A DNA stretch of 49,361 bases, from the IMG/VR virus record IMGVR_UViG_3300000233_000006, positions 78,550 through 127,910 of that record, one strand, 5' to 3'. How positions within the stretch are numbered: position 1 is the first letter of the stretch; every line of letters begins with the position of its first letter. Source of the DNA: a virus. The notes under the pieces are model-generated. The model did no database searches and was not told the DNA's origin. It saw only the letters and a list, made by a program, of their open reading frames with translations. Shown one piece after another: positions 24,900 to 32,707 of this stretch. Position numbers and translations under genes: made by a program.

Positions 24900-27212
24900 A
24901 TGGCCGATAGCGATTTAGTCAACTCAGGTAAAAACGCCCCTATGCCCTTTAAAGGGGCTTATATCAAAGGTATTGATGAAGTCAGGCGTGAAAATATTTC
25001 TGAACAAGCGGACGGTTACGTTGACGATAATGGTGACGTATTCTTTTACGACTTCGCCGACGAGAGGACGATTTTCGATAATCCGACATCGGATCCGGAT
25101 TCGTTTACCGTAAAAGATGCCGAGTGGATCAGCCGCGCATTTCTTGTACCGGATTCAGCCTACGGCGCACGACTGGATTCTCTGAATGCATCAAACGCTG
25201 TCCTTAATGGACGTTACTTTTCAACCGCTTCTTTAAAACATACGAATACCTCGCTTGGAGGTAACTTCGGGATTAACTCACGTCCTCAATTCACGAGATA
25301 CTCAGACGTCCGTTTAACAGGCCGTCTTGAAACAGATAAGCAAGTAGGGATTGATTATGGTGGCGAGACATACGGTCTTGGACGTTACTATAGTGAAGCG
25401 ATCGACGATAATGCCGAGACTATCGTCTTGTCCTTTGGAGTTCCTAAACATAACTCCATGGCGAACTTTTTTATCCACGTCTGGGATCCTGAAGTCGCAT
25501 CCGTCGCACGTCGAGGCCGGACGTTTAGTAGTACCGTCCATAACTTCTTTCGAGACACTGCAAATCTTGTCACTAACATTTTCCTTTTAAGGAAAATACC
25601 GATCATCGCTTTAAGTATGTTTTCTTTACAATTTGCTTCAAGTTTCGGACGATCTGCGGCAACCAAATACTACACCATGAAACCCACCATGCATAATTAT
25701 TGGTGGACGGCACAAGGCCTTCTCAATGCCATGATGATTAATCTCGGCCTATATCCGTCGACCCATTTAGAGCTTGTTGACGATTTAATCGGTGACGGTA
25801 AAGCCGATATTAAGGACGAGGCTAAACGAGGTGCGGGTAGTTATGCCGTACCTGATCAAGCCGTACTTGACTTTTATAAAAGCGTATTCCCTAATCTTTT
25901 TAATAAGTCAGAAATGCTTGATATCTACGCCATCGGAACACGCGCGATGCGTCAAGAAATGGGGCATATTGAAGAGATGGAAGGGATTGGTGAAAACGAG
26001 TTCGAACAATACTTCAGTGCTAAGGTTAATGCAAACGACAGTAAGTTCGAAACCCTCATGGCTTTTATGGCACGTTCTTTAAAAGTAGACCAACTCTACG
26101 GAAAAGGAACATCGTCAGAACAAAATGTTTTTTCTGACGTTGAAAACAAAGAAGCGTTTGAAAAATATGCCGACATGGATGTTGAACTCGATCCTAGACT
26201 AAATGCTTCGAGCGGCTCATCACTTCCTCGAGGCGAAGAAAATAGTTTCTTATCAGAGATATCAACGTATTATTCCGAAAGCCTGAGAAAAGGTTCGGAC
26301 TATGTCTTTTTTAAAGTGAACGCTGTTAAATCCGTGAACGAGTCTTTTGATAATAGCGTGGGAGAATCGGGGATATCGTCATTCCTAAATAGTACTTCGA
26401 CGTCATCACGCGACTTACGTTTTAACTTAGCGGATGGTAATCTTACCGGTATCGACGCGGTAGATGGCTTACTTAAAGGTGCGGTAGGCGCTGTCACAGG
26501 CATTGCGTCAGGCGTAATCGATTCTGTAACATTCGGAGCTTCAAATATTCTTGGAGTTTTAACAGGTGCTGGCTTTGTGGACATTCCTAAAACATGGCAG
26601 AATTCATCGGCACGACTTCCTGAAGTGAGTTATTCGATATCACTTGTCAGTCCGTACGGAAACGTGATGTCCCTTTTACAAAACATTTACGTTCCTATGG
26701 CACTGCTTATGGCAGGATCCCTACCCTTATCAACAGGTAAGAACTCGTACACAAGTCCTTTCTTATGCCGTATTTTTCATCGGGGTAAGAACATGACACG
26801 TCTCGGTATGATTACGAGTCTATCGTTCACACGGGGTACAACGCACTTACCATTTACTAACAAAGGTCAGGTTCTAGGCGTAGACGTAAGTTTTACTATC
26901 ACAGACTTAAGTAGTATCATGCACGTCCCTATTAACCAGACTATCGGGGTATTTACTGACGCACCTGAAATCGACGAAGGGAGTACGCTCTACGACTATC
27001 TTGCAGCGATCACTGGGCAGTCTTTATATGACCATACCAATCCGATCTCAGTCATACGTCAGCGCATCGCTAAACGTGCGGCTCAAGTCGGTGTCTTTAC
27101 TTCACCTGCGTACTGGGGTAGTCTAGGCGCATCGTTTACAAACGACCTTACGTTTGGATTAGCTTCCGCCTTTGGTGACACAGCGAAAATATTTAGTTCT
27201 CGACCTCAATAA
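24900..27212 (+). CDS. Large virion-type protein with hydrophobic Gly/Ala segments, 770 aa
   Basis: 770 residues, ATG 24900 preceded by GAGG. Hydrophobic stretches lie near 222-245 (NIFLLRKIPIIALSMFSLQF), 520-560 (Gly/Ala/Val-rich, GAVGAVTGIASGVIDSVTFG) and 590-610 (IYVPMALLMAGSLPLS). Between them are soluble mixed regions, including an acidic helical part at about 320-430. The C-terminal region (LSFTRGTTHLPFTNKGQVLG) is beta-rich and ends in Ser/Phe-rich helices. No enzyme motif was found. It follows the lysin on the same strand, and the hydrophobic segments could act in membrane passage during DNA ejection; this is inference. It corresponds in place to virion genes after phiKZ gp181. Confidence 0.8.
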   Translation: MADSDLVNSGKNAPMPFKGAYIKGIDEVRRENISEQADGYVDDNGDVFFYDFADERTIFDNPTSDPDSFTVKDAEWISRAFLVPDSAYGARLDSLNASNAVLNGRYFSTASLKHTNTSLGGNFGINSRPQFTRYSDVRLTGRLETDKQVGIDYGGETYGLGRYYSEAIDDNAETIVLSFGVPKHNSMANFFIHVWDPEVASVARRGRTFSSTVHNFFRDTANLVTNIFLLRKIPIIALSMFSLQFASSFGRSAATKYYTMKPTMHNYWWTAQGLLNAMMINLGLYPSTHLELVDDLIGDGKADIKDEAKRGAGSYAVPDQAVLDFYKSVFPNLFNKSEMLDIYAIGTRAMRQEMGHIEEMEGIGENEFEQYFSAKVNANDSKFETLMAFMARSLKVDQLYGKGTSSEQNVFSDVENKEAFEKYADMDVELDPRLNASSGSSLPRGEENSFLSEISTYYSESLRKGSDYVFFKVNAVKSVNESFDNSVGESGISSFLNSTSTSSRDLRFNLADGNLTGIDAVDGLLKGAVGAVTGIASGVIDSVTFGASNILGVLTGAGFVDIPKTWQNSSARLPEVSYSISLVSPYGNVMSLLQNIYVPMALLMAGSLPLSTGKNSYTSPFLCRIFHRGKNMTRLGMITSLSFTRGTTHLPFTNKGQVLGVDVSFTITDLSSIMHVPINQTIGVFTDAPEIDEGSTLYDYLAAITGQSLYDHTNPISVIRQRIAKRAAQVGVFTSPAYWGSLGASFTNDLTFGLASAFGDTAKIFSSRPQ

Positions 27213-27246
27213 GGTATAGTGGGTGCATTAATGCACCCACTATACC
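27213..27246. terminator. Bidirectional hairpin terminator
   Basis: Perfect 15-bp stem (GGTATAGTGGGTGCA, TTAA loop) filling the gap between the convergent 770-aa and 318-aa genes. Confidence 0.9.
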
Positions 27247-28202
27247 TATCTTACTAAAGCGTATTTGAATTGCCCGTAGTGTTTAAAATACTTATACAAT
27301 GCCGACGGATCACTGCTTGCTAGGCTACTATTCCAATATTCGTTATTAGGATCGCTTGTCCTGTAGCCTTCCTGACATAACTCATGTCGATTTACACTAC
27401 CAAAGGCATTCACTAAGGACGTTAATTTATTCTTAGCATCTGCGATATTACCGCTTTTAAACGACCTGTCAAGGTCTGAGAAAAATATCGGCATATGTCT
27501 TGCAATTGGTACGCATCCAGTAGGAAAAGTGTAACAGTCGACCAGGCATGCCGATATTTTTGACCATGACACATCTTGATTTGGCGAGGGGGATGTATTC
27601 GTATCGTCATTTTCATCAGGACATTTGACAATAATGGACGCCGGTTGATCGTATTCCCCTATTCGCGTATCAATCCCCTCAGGTATTTCGCCATTCCTAC
27701 CTACGCCAATTCTCAAAATAGTATCGTTAATAACATCGTCATAATTTTGGTTATCGTCATACGAACCGCCACCAGTTAAAAAGTTACCAATGTTTTGCGG
27801 GTCGCACGGATCAAAATTAAGATTGTAGTTATATTTTTTATTATTGTAATTTAACCAATCACCAAGACTGATACCGCACGAATTAAGGTACGCCTTAATC
27901 TTTGCCGCAAAGATAGGGTCTCCACCTGAGAACTGACTAATGATCTCATCAATCACCGCATCATCCAAGTCACCGATATCGCCCACGATCCCAAGTGTAT
28001 CGAGGATAGCTCCAATATCAATACTTCCAAAAACTCCATCAAGGATACCGAATATAGATCCGAGATCACCGTCAAGTAAAGAACCTAAGGTTTCAACAAG
28101 ATCGGTATTCAGGATTTGACGTGAGGTTAAGGTGCGTAAGTCAGAAGTTGCGACGTTTGTTTCGTCCGAAAGAAAATTAAATCGTTTTGCTGGAATAGCC
28201 AT
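27246..28202 (-). CDS. Virion-type protein with hydrophobic Gly/Asp/Leu/Ile repeat region, 318 aa
   Basis: 318 residues from ATG 28202 (MAIPAKRFNFLSDE), which has GGAG 6 nt upstream. A more upstream GTG would lie inside the terminator stem and is rejected. Residues about 30-85 are an unusual run of Gly, Asp, Leu and Ile (LGSLLDGDLGSIFGILDGVF then GSIDIGAILDTLGIVGDIGD), amphipathic with a short period. The rest is Asn/Asp-rich with eight or so Cys, e.g. NSCGISLGDWLNYNNKKYNY, ACLVDCYTFPTGCVP and HELCQEGYR, which could form disulfides. The acidic Cys-rich character suggests an extracellular virion protein. Family not recognised. Confidence 0.72.
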   Translation of the reverse strand: MAIPAKRFNFLSDETNVATSDLRTLTSRQILNTDLVETLGSLLDGDLGSIFGILDGVFGSIDIGAILDTLGIVGDIGDLDDAVIDEIISQFSGGDPIFAAKIKAYLNSCGISLGDWLNYNNKKYNYNLNFDPCDPQNIGNFLTGGGSYDDNQNYDDVINDTILRIGVGRNGEIPEGIDTRIGEYDQPASIIVKCPDENDDTNTSPSPNQDVSWSKISACLVDCYTFPTGCVPIARHMPIFFSDLDRSFKSGNIADAKNKLTSLVNAFGSVNRHELCQEGYRTSDPNNEYWNSSLASSDPSALYKYFKHYGQFKYALVR

Positions 28203-28218
28203 AAAAACTCCAAAAAAA

Positions 28219-28249
28219 TAAAGCACGCCACAAAGAGTAGCGCGCTTTA
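28219..28249 (-). terminator. Hairpin terminator before the 318-aa gene
   Basis: 10-bp stem with one wobble (TAAAGCGCGC/GCGTGCTTTA) followed on the minus strand by T7. It ends the 30450-28327 operon; the 318-aa gene's ribosome site begins right after the T tract. Confidence 0.88.
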
Positions 28250-28326
28250 CAAATTAAAAGTACAGGGATTTAGTTATCACCCACGAAGAGTTTTTTCTTC
28301 GAAGGTTTGGCTAAAAGAGATTTTGT

Positions 28327-29121
28327 TCAGTCGTCAGATTCGTGCAAAACTTCAGAGGAGTCAGCTTCGACGCTATCCAAGACTTGGGGCAATGGTTCGC
28401 TAGACCCATCGCCAACACACGTGTCTTTAACAACAACCGTTCCTTCAGCAGCAGTATCTGACATACTTATTAAAGCTTCAGAAATCATTTCGGCATCGGC
28501 AAGACGCTGTTCTTTGTAATAACGACGCGCCGCTTCATCGGCCATCTTGTACTGAACATCGTCATTCTGACCATGGAAAGACTTTGGAATATCGTTAAAC
28601 TGAATGGAGAACGCTACTTCGTTAATGAAAGGAACGTACCAATCTGCATGATAAACGGGTTGACGTACAGCACTACCTTTATCACCGTCGCTGTAATACG
28701 AAATAAAAGGTAAGGTATTGTCTTTGATCAACTCGACAAGTTCTTTGTTGCCATTAATACGCATCCATTCCGCAGTCTTAAGAAGGTACTTAATATTTCT
28801 TAACTTCAGCCGTGGTAGTTCTTTTGAGAGTTTTCTACACATGCCTCCTGAAAGCTTACGGAATCGCTCGTCGCGCGTAGGTGAAGTAAGGTAACCCCAG
28901 AAACCATTCATCGTCGAAAAATGTCCGAAATACGGATGTTCAAGACGAACATTACTCGAGAATGACAGAAGCTGCCCTAAACGCGTGGCGCCTGTTAACG
29001 AGATATTAATATGGTCAACGCCGTCTTCACCAAAAGAAGACGGTGGGGCTTTTACCGTCTGAAGGCGGGTCTGAAGACTCTTAGGAACGTAGTTTTTAAT
29101 ACTTTCGAGTGACGGGTGCAT
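28327..29121 (-). CDS. Unknown protein, 264 aa
   Basis: 264 residues. N-terminus MHPSLESIKNYVPKSLQTRL; central NISLTGATRLGQLLSFSSNV and HPYFGHFSTMNGFWGYLTSP; C-terminal acidic tail with many Asp/Glu ending VLHESDD. No motif recognised. AGGA precedes ATG 29121. It is the last gene of a four-gene leftward run and overlaps none. Curiously, the TGA stop is followed in the same frame by 18 sense codons (TKSLLAKPSKKKLFVGDN) and a TAA before the terminator, so a longer readthrough form is possible. Phage-specific protein, possibly involved in replication or virion assembly; no better can be said. Confidence 0.72.
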   Translation of the reverse strand: MHPSLESIKNYVPKSLQTRLQTVKAPPSSFGEDGVDHINISLTGATRLGQLLSFSSNVRLEHPYFGHFSTMNGFWGYLTSPTRDERFRKLSGGMCRKLSKELPRLKLRNIKYLLKTAEWMRINGNKELVELIKDNTLPFISYYSDGDKGSAVRQPVYHADWYVPFINEVAFSIQFNDIPKSFHGQNDDVQYKMADEAARRYYKEQRLADAEMISEALISMSDTAAEGTVVVKDTCVGDGSSEPLPQVLDSVEADSSEVLHESDD

Positions 29122-29124
29122 TTT

Positions 29125-29619
29125 TTATTTTTCCTTGGTTTCAGTTTCTAAATGACTAGACAAATAGTTTCGTCCGTAAATAGAGAGGAGTGTGAGTACG
29201 ATATACCACGGATTCGCTTCAAAGACATTTTCTACATCTGATCGTGAGGTCACGATTTGAGAGGCCATGTCTTTTGGAACAAGCGTGTCTGGGTTTTCGC
29301 TATTGAAGATAAATGTCGAAAAGGCTATGACGAGACTTTTCTCAAGCTTTGCGTAAGGTTGCGGATAAAGGTTTCTATCCATAACATAGCAAAGACCTGC
29401 ATTTAAAACAAAGTCAGTCACGTCAGACGTACTGTAAAAAACTTCGTTCATAGTCTTTTCGATCATTCGCATCGTTAAGAAAGCGTATGAGTTACTCGAA
29501 ATAATCGTCTCGATAAAGTCTTTAACATTATCGCTTAGTTCGACGCCTTGATCAAGCGTCGTGCTAAGGATGCGCCTAATGATCTCATCCTTTTCTTTGA
29601 ATAAAACATCGTCATTCAT
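29125..29619 (-). CDS. Unknown helical protein, 164 aa
   Basis: 164 residues, predominantly helical with a hydrophobic centre (LVIAFSTFIFN) and a C-terminal helix (WYIVLTLLSIYGRNYLSSHL) before a charged Lys/Glu tail. That helix contains charged residues, so a true membrane span is doubtful. The start overlaps the end of the 132-residue gene by 8 nt, and the stop is 3 nt before the 264-residue ATG, so it is translationally coupled on both sides. Unknown family. Confidence 0.7.
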   Translation of the reverse strand: MNDDVLFKEKDEIIRRILSTTLDQGVELSDNVKDFIETIISSNSYAFLTMRMIEKTMNEVFYSTSDVTDFVLNAGLCYVMDRNLYPQPYAKLEKSLVIAFSTFIFNSENPDTLVPKDMASQIVTSRSDVENVFEANPWYIVLTLLSIYGRNYLSSHLETETKEK

Positions 29620-30010
29620 CGTCAGACCCCTTGTTCATGCTGTAATCTCTTAAGTCAAGTGTTCGCTCGTGATGGGTTATTTCGTCGTTAGCGTGATAAA
29701 CGTCGACGCTTATTTTTATTTTTGGAATTTGTAAGAATTTAATCGACTTAATAAAAACCCTAAACGTCATGGTTTTTGCCGTAAGGTCTTTAAGAAGATT
29801 CGATCGAATATTTGATCGATCCTTAACGTTATCAGGAACCCTGTTACCTTCAAAGTTTGAAGGTGTCGACAGATATGTCTCCATCCATGCATTATAGTCG
29901 TCAGGCGTAACGCCCTTGACATGAGCGACCTCAAGAAAGAGATTGCTTAGTATCGTTCCTAGGTTGGCATCAGCCTTAGGTTCGTTACGTTTAATATGAT
30001 CCTTTTTCAT
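29612..30010 (-). CDS. Unknown protein, 132 aa
   Basis: 132 residues. The basic N-terminus (MKKDHIKRNEPKADANLG) leads to a helical middle and a beta-rich C-terminus (FLQIPKIKISVDVYHANDEI, then HHERTLDLRDYSMNKGSDDE). It overlaps the upstream gene in an ATGA arrangement at 30007-30010 and the downstream gene by 8 nt. No recognised domain. An 8-bp inverted repeat, ACCTTCAA/TTGAAGGT, lies within the gene near 29846-29864. Confidence 0.7.
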   Translation of the reverse strand: MKKDHIKRNEPKADANLGTILSNLFLEVAHVKGVTPDDYNAWMETYLSTPSNFEGNRVPDNVKDRSNIRSNLLKDLTAKTMTFRVFIKSIKFLQIPKIKISVDVYHANDEITHHERTLDLRDYSMNKGSDDE

Positions 30011-30450
30011 AAAGTTTTTATCCTAAGGATTAAAGCGTCAATATTTTGCTCGACATTCCTTACACGTCTTAGCGTGTAATTATTTTGATCGCTATCGTTA
30101 TTTTGACGAAGGCGATCTGTCGTTTCTTTGAAGTCAGAAACGGCGTCGGCAAATCGTAAATACTCGTCACTCGACACAATGAAACCGTCTCGATCCGTAA
30201 TGAAGGTATGGAGACTTATTCGTTTAAGTGTCAGGTGAGTCAAAGTAAGGCTGTCAAACATATCTGACTTCATAGCTCGGTTGAGTTTAAGAAGCTCAGC
30301 TAAATACGTATCTATGTTTTCATAAAAAACCTCGAGTTTTATGTGACCATATTTGTCGGAAATAAGATCTTGCTGTGTAAATTTTGTCAAAATGTCTTTA
30401 GGTTTTTGACTGTACTTTTTTCTAAAATAAGTCAGGATTTTTTTAATCAT
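30007..30450 (-). CDS. Unknown helical protein, first gene of four-gene operon
   Basis: 147 residues. Strongly basic N-terminus (MIKKILTYFRKKYSQKPKDI) followed by alternating helices with an Asn/Asp-rich loop (RLRQNNDSDQNNYTLRRVRN) and a C-terminal helix. AAGGTG lies before ATG 30450. A near-consensus early box (CATATTAC) lies about 40 nt upstream, so this operon could be early, but the mismatch makes that uncertain. Divergently transcribed from the 131-residue gene. No recognised family. Confidence 0.7.
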   Translation of the reverse strand: MIKKILTYFRKKYSQKPKDILTKFTQQDLISDKYGHIKLEVFYENIDTYLAELLKLNRAMKSDMFDSLTLTHLTLKRISLHTFITDRDGFIVSSDEYLRFADAVSDFKETTDRLRQNNDSDQNNYTLRRVRNVEQNIDALILRIKTL

Positions 30451-30490
30451 AACCCACCTTTAAAAAAAGATCAAATGATATGTCACTTAA

Positions 30491-30498
30491 GTAATATG
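30491..30498 (-). promoter_or_regulatory. Possible early-type promoter CATATTAC
   Basis: Seven of eight bases match TATATTAC on the minus strand, about 40 nt upstream of the 147-residue gene. It is weaker than the four exact matches in the window. Confidence 0.35.
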
Positions 30499-30539
30499 TC
30501 ATTGAAATATTTTATGACTTTAAATGTGGAGAAAATAAA

Positions 30540-30935
30540 ATGTCAGAGAGTATTAATCCTGAAGAACGGCGAATTATTAATAAGACCGTGTCGATACGCG
30601 AAAAAATTATCGATAGTCTTATGCAGGACGATAAAGTTCCGACAGATCGAGACGATCTTAAACTCTTACTTTCAACCCTTGACAGTACCGACCGAACTGT
30701 GGTCTCGGTAGCAAAAATTCGTAATGACGATGCTAACGAGAAAAGTCGTATTAACGCAGCTTCTGATGTCGCCAAGTTAATTGGGACCATGCGTGATCGT
30801 AAATTAAAGGCGCTTGAAGAAGTACGTGAAATACCTAGTCTTCCCGATGACTTTAATGTTATCAATCCTGTTCTAGGTGAAAAGGATATTGGAGAATCAG
30901 GTTTGTGCTATGATGAATTTATGAAAGACGATTAA
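30540..30935 (+). CDS. Small helical phage protein, possible terminase-small-like
   Basis: 131 residues, ATG 30540 with GGAG upstream. Almost entirely charged helices: NPEERRIINKTVSIREKIID, DDLKLLLSTLDSTDRTVVSV, NEKSRINAASDVAKLIGTMR, then an acidic C-terminus with FNVINPVLGEKDIGES. The helix pattern DRTVVSVAKIRNDD plus a helical repeat resembles small DNA-packaging or helix-turn-helix phage proteins, but this is only a hint. It is an isolated rightward gene between leftward operons, and its end overlaps the end of the 236-residue gene by 17 nt. The function is not established. Confidence 0.7.
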   Translation: MSESINPEERRIINKTVSIREKIIDSLMQDDKVPTDRDDLKLLLSTLDSTDRTVVSVAKIRNDDANEKSRINAASDVAKLIGTMRDRKLKALEEVREIPSLPDDFNVINPVLGEKDIGESGLCYDEFMKDD

Positions 30936-31629
30936 AGATCGTCGGATCGACAGAAAAAGTTTCGGCTGGAATATGTGTGATATCTATAAAGAACTTCAAG
31001 AATTCTTCAAGTTCCTGAAAGACATCGACCGAACCACGTTTCTTAATAGTTTCGATCAGCGCATCCTTATCCTTAATCAAGGCCGATGTATAGATTTTGA
31101 CTTTAGTGCAGTTCACCCGTTTAAGTTCCTCAGCATGAATATCAAGCCACGGATGAAAGTCATAATAAAAAACTGATCCGTACGTTTGTCTTAAAATGGT
31201 GGGGGTTAATGCTTCAAGCGAAAAATGACAAAGTTCAACACGGTATTCTTCACCCAGTAGATAGTTGAATGCCCGACGTATAGCCTCTCTAACAGGTTCT
31301 TCAAAAATATAAGGGTAAGTATTAAGTCTTACGATAATGTCGCCTGTAATCACCCCGTCGAAGCGTGCAAACGAAGATCTCTTTAAGAGACCTTTAAGAT
31401 AGATATGTAATAAGGAACGTAGAGACTTTTTTACAGTCTCTACGTTCCTTGACGCGTACGCTTTTTCATAGATCTCCTGACGTTCTGTTTCAAAAAACAA
31501 GTCGCTTACTCGGTTCTTGAAATAGCGAAACATAAATTCCTCATTCATGAGGTCTTGACTTGTTTCGCTAAGTACGGTATAACGCGTATCAAGGATCGCG
31601 TCAAGTTCGATAAGGATAACGTGGTTCAT
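30919..31629 (-). CDS. Unknown protein downstream of RNAP beta-C
   Basis: 236 residues starting MNHVILIELDAILDTRYTVL, mixed alpha/beta. The N-terminal hydrophobic strand with an acidic pair (LIELDAILDTRY) is faintly like the first strand of HAD or nuclease folds, but no second motif supports that. It overlaps the beta C-terminal gene by 4 nt (ATGA), so the two are co-translated, which suggests a related job or simply operon economy. A perfect 16-bp inverted repeat (31412-31427 with 31435-31450) lies within the coding sequence. Confidence 0.72.
   Translation of the reverse strand: MNHVILIELDAILDTRYTVLSETSQDLMNEEFMFRYFKNRVSDLFFETERQEIYEKAYASRNVETVKKSLRSLLHIYLKGLLKRSSFARFDGVITGDIIVRLNTYPYIFEEPVREAIRRAFNYLLGEEYRVELCHFSLEALTPTILRQTYGSVFYYDFHPWLDIHAEELKRVNCTKVKIYTSALIKDKDALIETIKKRGSVDVFQELEEFLKFFIDITHIPAETFSVDPTIFNRLS
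31412..31450. repeat. Perfect 16-bp intragenic inverted repeat, 7-nt loop
   Basis: Arms AAGGAACGTAGAGACT and AGTCTCTACGTTCCTT are exactly complementary around a 7-nt loop, inside the 236-residue gene. There is no T run after either arm. It is the longest stem-with-loop inside a gene in this window. Confidence 0.9.
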
Positions 31630-32297
31630 AGCGTGTTCTTTATATGTGCGCCATTAAGAAGGACGCGTAGTGTTTTCGTTGACTCGACGCCCTGTGAATA
31701 GGGTTCGATCGCCTTTAAGCTTACGTGACCAAAAGTCGATATTGAGGCATTCATGGCTCTAAAGCCCGACGTATCACCACCACGAAACTTAATCATTTCT
31801 TTAACCGATTCTTTAAGATTAAATGCGGATAAAATCTGAAGTTGTGGGAGTGAAATGCGCGAGGCTTTCGAAGACGACGTGGCTTGACCTGTTGTCCTGT
31901 CAACAATCGCATTGTTTTCAGGAACCTTGATTTTACTCGAGATCGTTTGCGAAGCACGTCGAACGGGCATATCGTAAACAAGATAGGGGATCGGGGTTAG
32001 ATACTCACTGGTCTCCTCGGTCGCCCCAATCCACAGTCTCGAAAAGAAATTATGACCAAGTTTCTTAGCGATTTCGATATTTCTTTCTGTCGAAAGTTTA
32101 TAACCGTCTTTAAAGTTAGGTGCGTATATTACAAGGTTTCTCGCACCTAACTCAATATCGTTCATGAGTTGATCAAAAGCTTTATCCGACATCGTTTTAA
32201 AAAGACGCTCATAAAACGCTTTATTCTCAGACCCTGGAAGGATCATGTCGATGTGTTTAACTATAAACGCTTCAGCTTCTTTTCTAGACCCAGCCAT
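31626..32297 (-). CDS. RNA polymerase beta subunit, separate C-terminal fragment (phiKZ gp149 type)
   Basis: 223 residues. The C-terminal half aligns with the end of bacterial beta: SRISLPQLQILSAFNLKESV, then KEMIKFRGGDTSGFRAMNAS, against [20 protein letters not shown], then [20 protein letters not shown]. Upstream, PIPYLVYDMPVRRASQTISS corresponds to the [20 protein letters not shown] region. The large 1412-residue beta fragment ends exactly where this one would begin. The C-terminus of beta supports the clamp and contacts beta-prime, so it is needed for a working enzyme. GGAGG precedes ATG 32297. It lies about 14 kb from the other RNAP genes, between the UvsX-like gene and an unknown gene, as in phiKZ. 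Confidence 0.85.
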   Translation of the reverse strand: MAGSRKEAEAFIVKHIDMILPGSENKAFYERLFKTMSDKAFDQLMNDIELGARNLVIYAPNFKDGYKLSTERNIEIAKKLGHNFFSRLWIGATEETSEYLTPIPYLVYDMPVRRASQTISSKIKVPENNAIVDRTTGQATSSSKASRISLPQLQILSAFNLKESVKEMIKFRGGDTSGFRAMNASISTFGHVSLKAIEPYSQGVESTKTLRVLLNGAHIKNTL

Positions 32298-32311
32298 ACC
32301 CAGCCTCCGAA

Positions 32312-32659
32312 TTAAACGGTCGGTAAACCGTTTCGTTGAATAAACGGTACGACGTTAGTTTCGAAAAGACGCAACCAGTTGGCGTGGTCTTCAACCATAA
32401 CGAGATTGCTTCGCTGTTCGAAACTAGGTTCTTCGCAACACAAAAGCTGGAACTGCCAGTAGCGATTCATGACCATGATTTGCTTCAATGGTCTGTAATG
32501 GCGCGCTGCGGTGATGAAGGGATGGTATAAGTAAATTTCCAAATCTTGCGGTGTACGACCCGCCTTGATCAATAAATCATAAACGATCCCGACAATGTCG
32601 ACATCACCGTCTACGCGCGGCTCGTCTTCCTGATTAATCTGTCCGTTGTGCAAATACAT
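32312..32659 (-). CDS. Unknown small protein, 115 aa
   Basis: 115 residues: acidic N-terminus (INQEDEPRVDGDVDIVGIVY), then a mixed region with PQDLEIYLYHPFITAARHYR and VMNRYWQFQLLCCEEPSFEQ, ending FIQRNGLPTV. AGG precedes ATG 32659. It sits between the UvsX-like gene and the beta-C gene on the same strand with short gaps, so all four are probably one transcript. Some aromatic and Cys residues but no clear metal site. Unknown family. Confidence 0.7.
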   Translation of the reverse strand: MYLHNGQINQEDEPRVDGDVDIVGIVYDLLIKAGRTPQDLEIYLYHPFITAARHYRPLKQIMVMNRYWQFQLLCCEEPSFEQRSNLVMVEDHANWLRLFETNVVPFIQRNGLPTV

Positions 32660-32707
32660 AAAAAAACCTTCAGATAGTGTTAAATGTCATAGCATAGAAA
32701 AGTAAAG

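Noticed and set aside
30512-30865. Minus-strand frame opposite the 131-aa gene
   Set aside because: The plus-strand frame has GGAG before its ATG and coherent helical sequence; the minus frame is low-complexity Ser/Leu/Arg without a ribosome site.
32125-32132. TATATTAC on the plus strand
   Set aside because: It lies inside the beta C-terminal gene, in the loop of an inverted repeat, with no rightward gene nearby; one or two chance copies are expected in a window this size.
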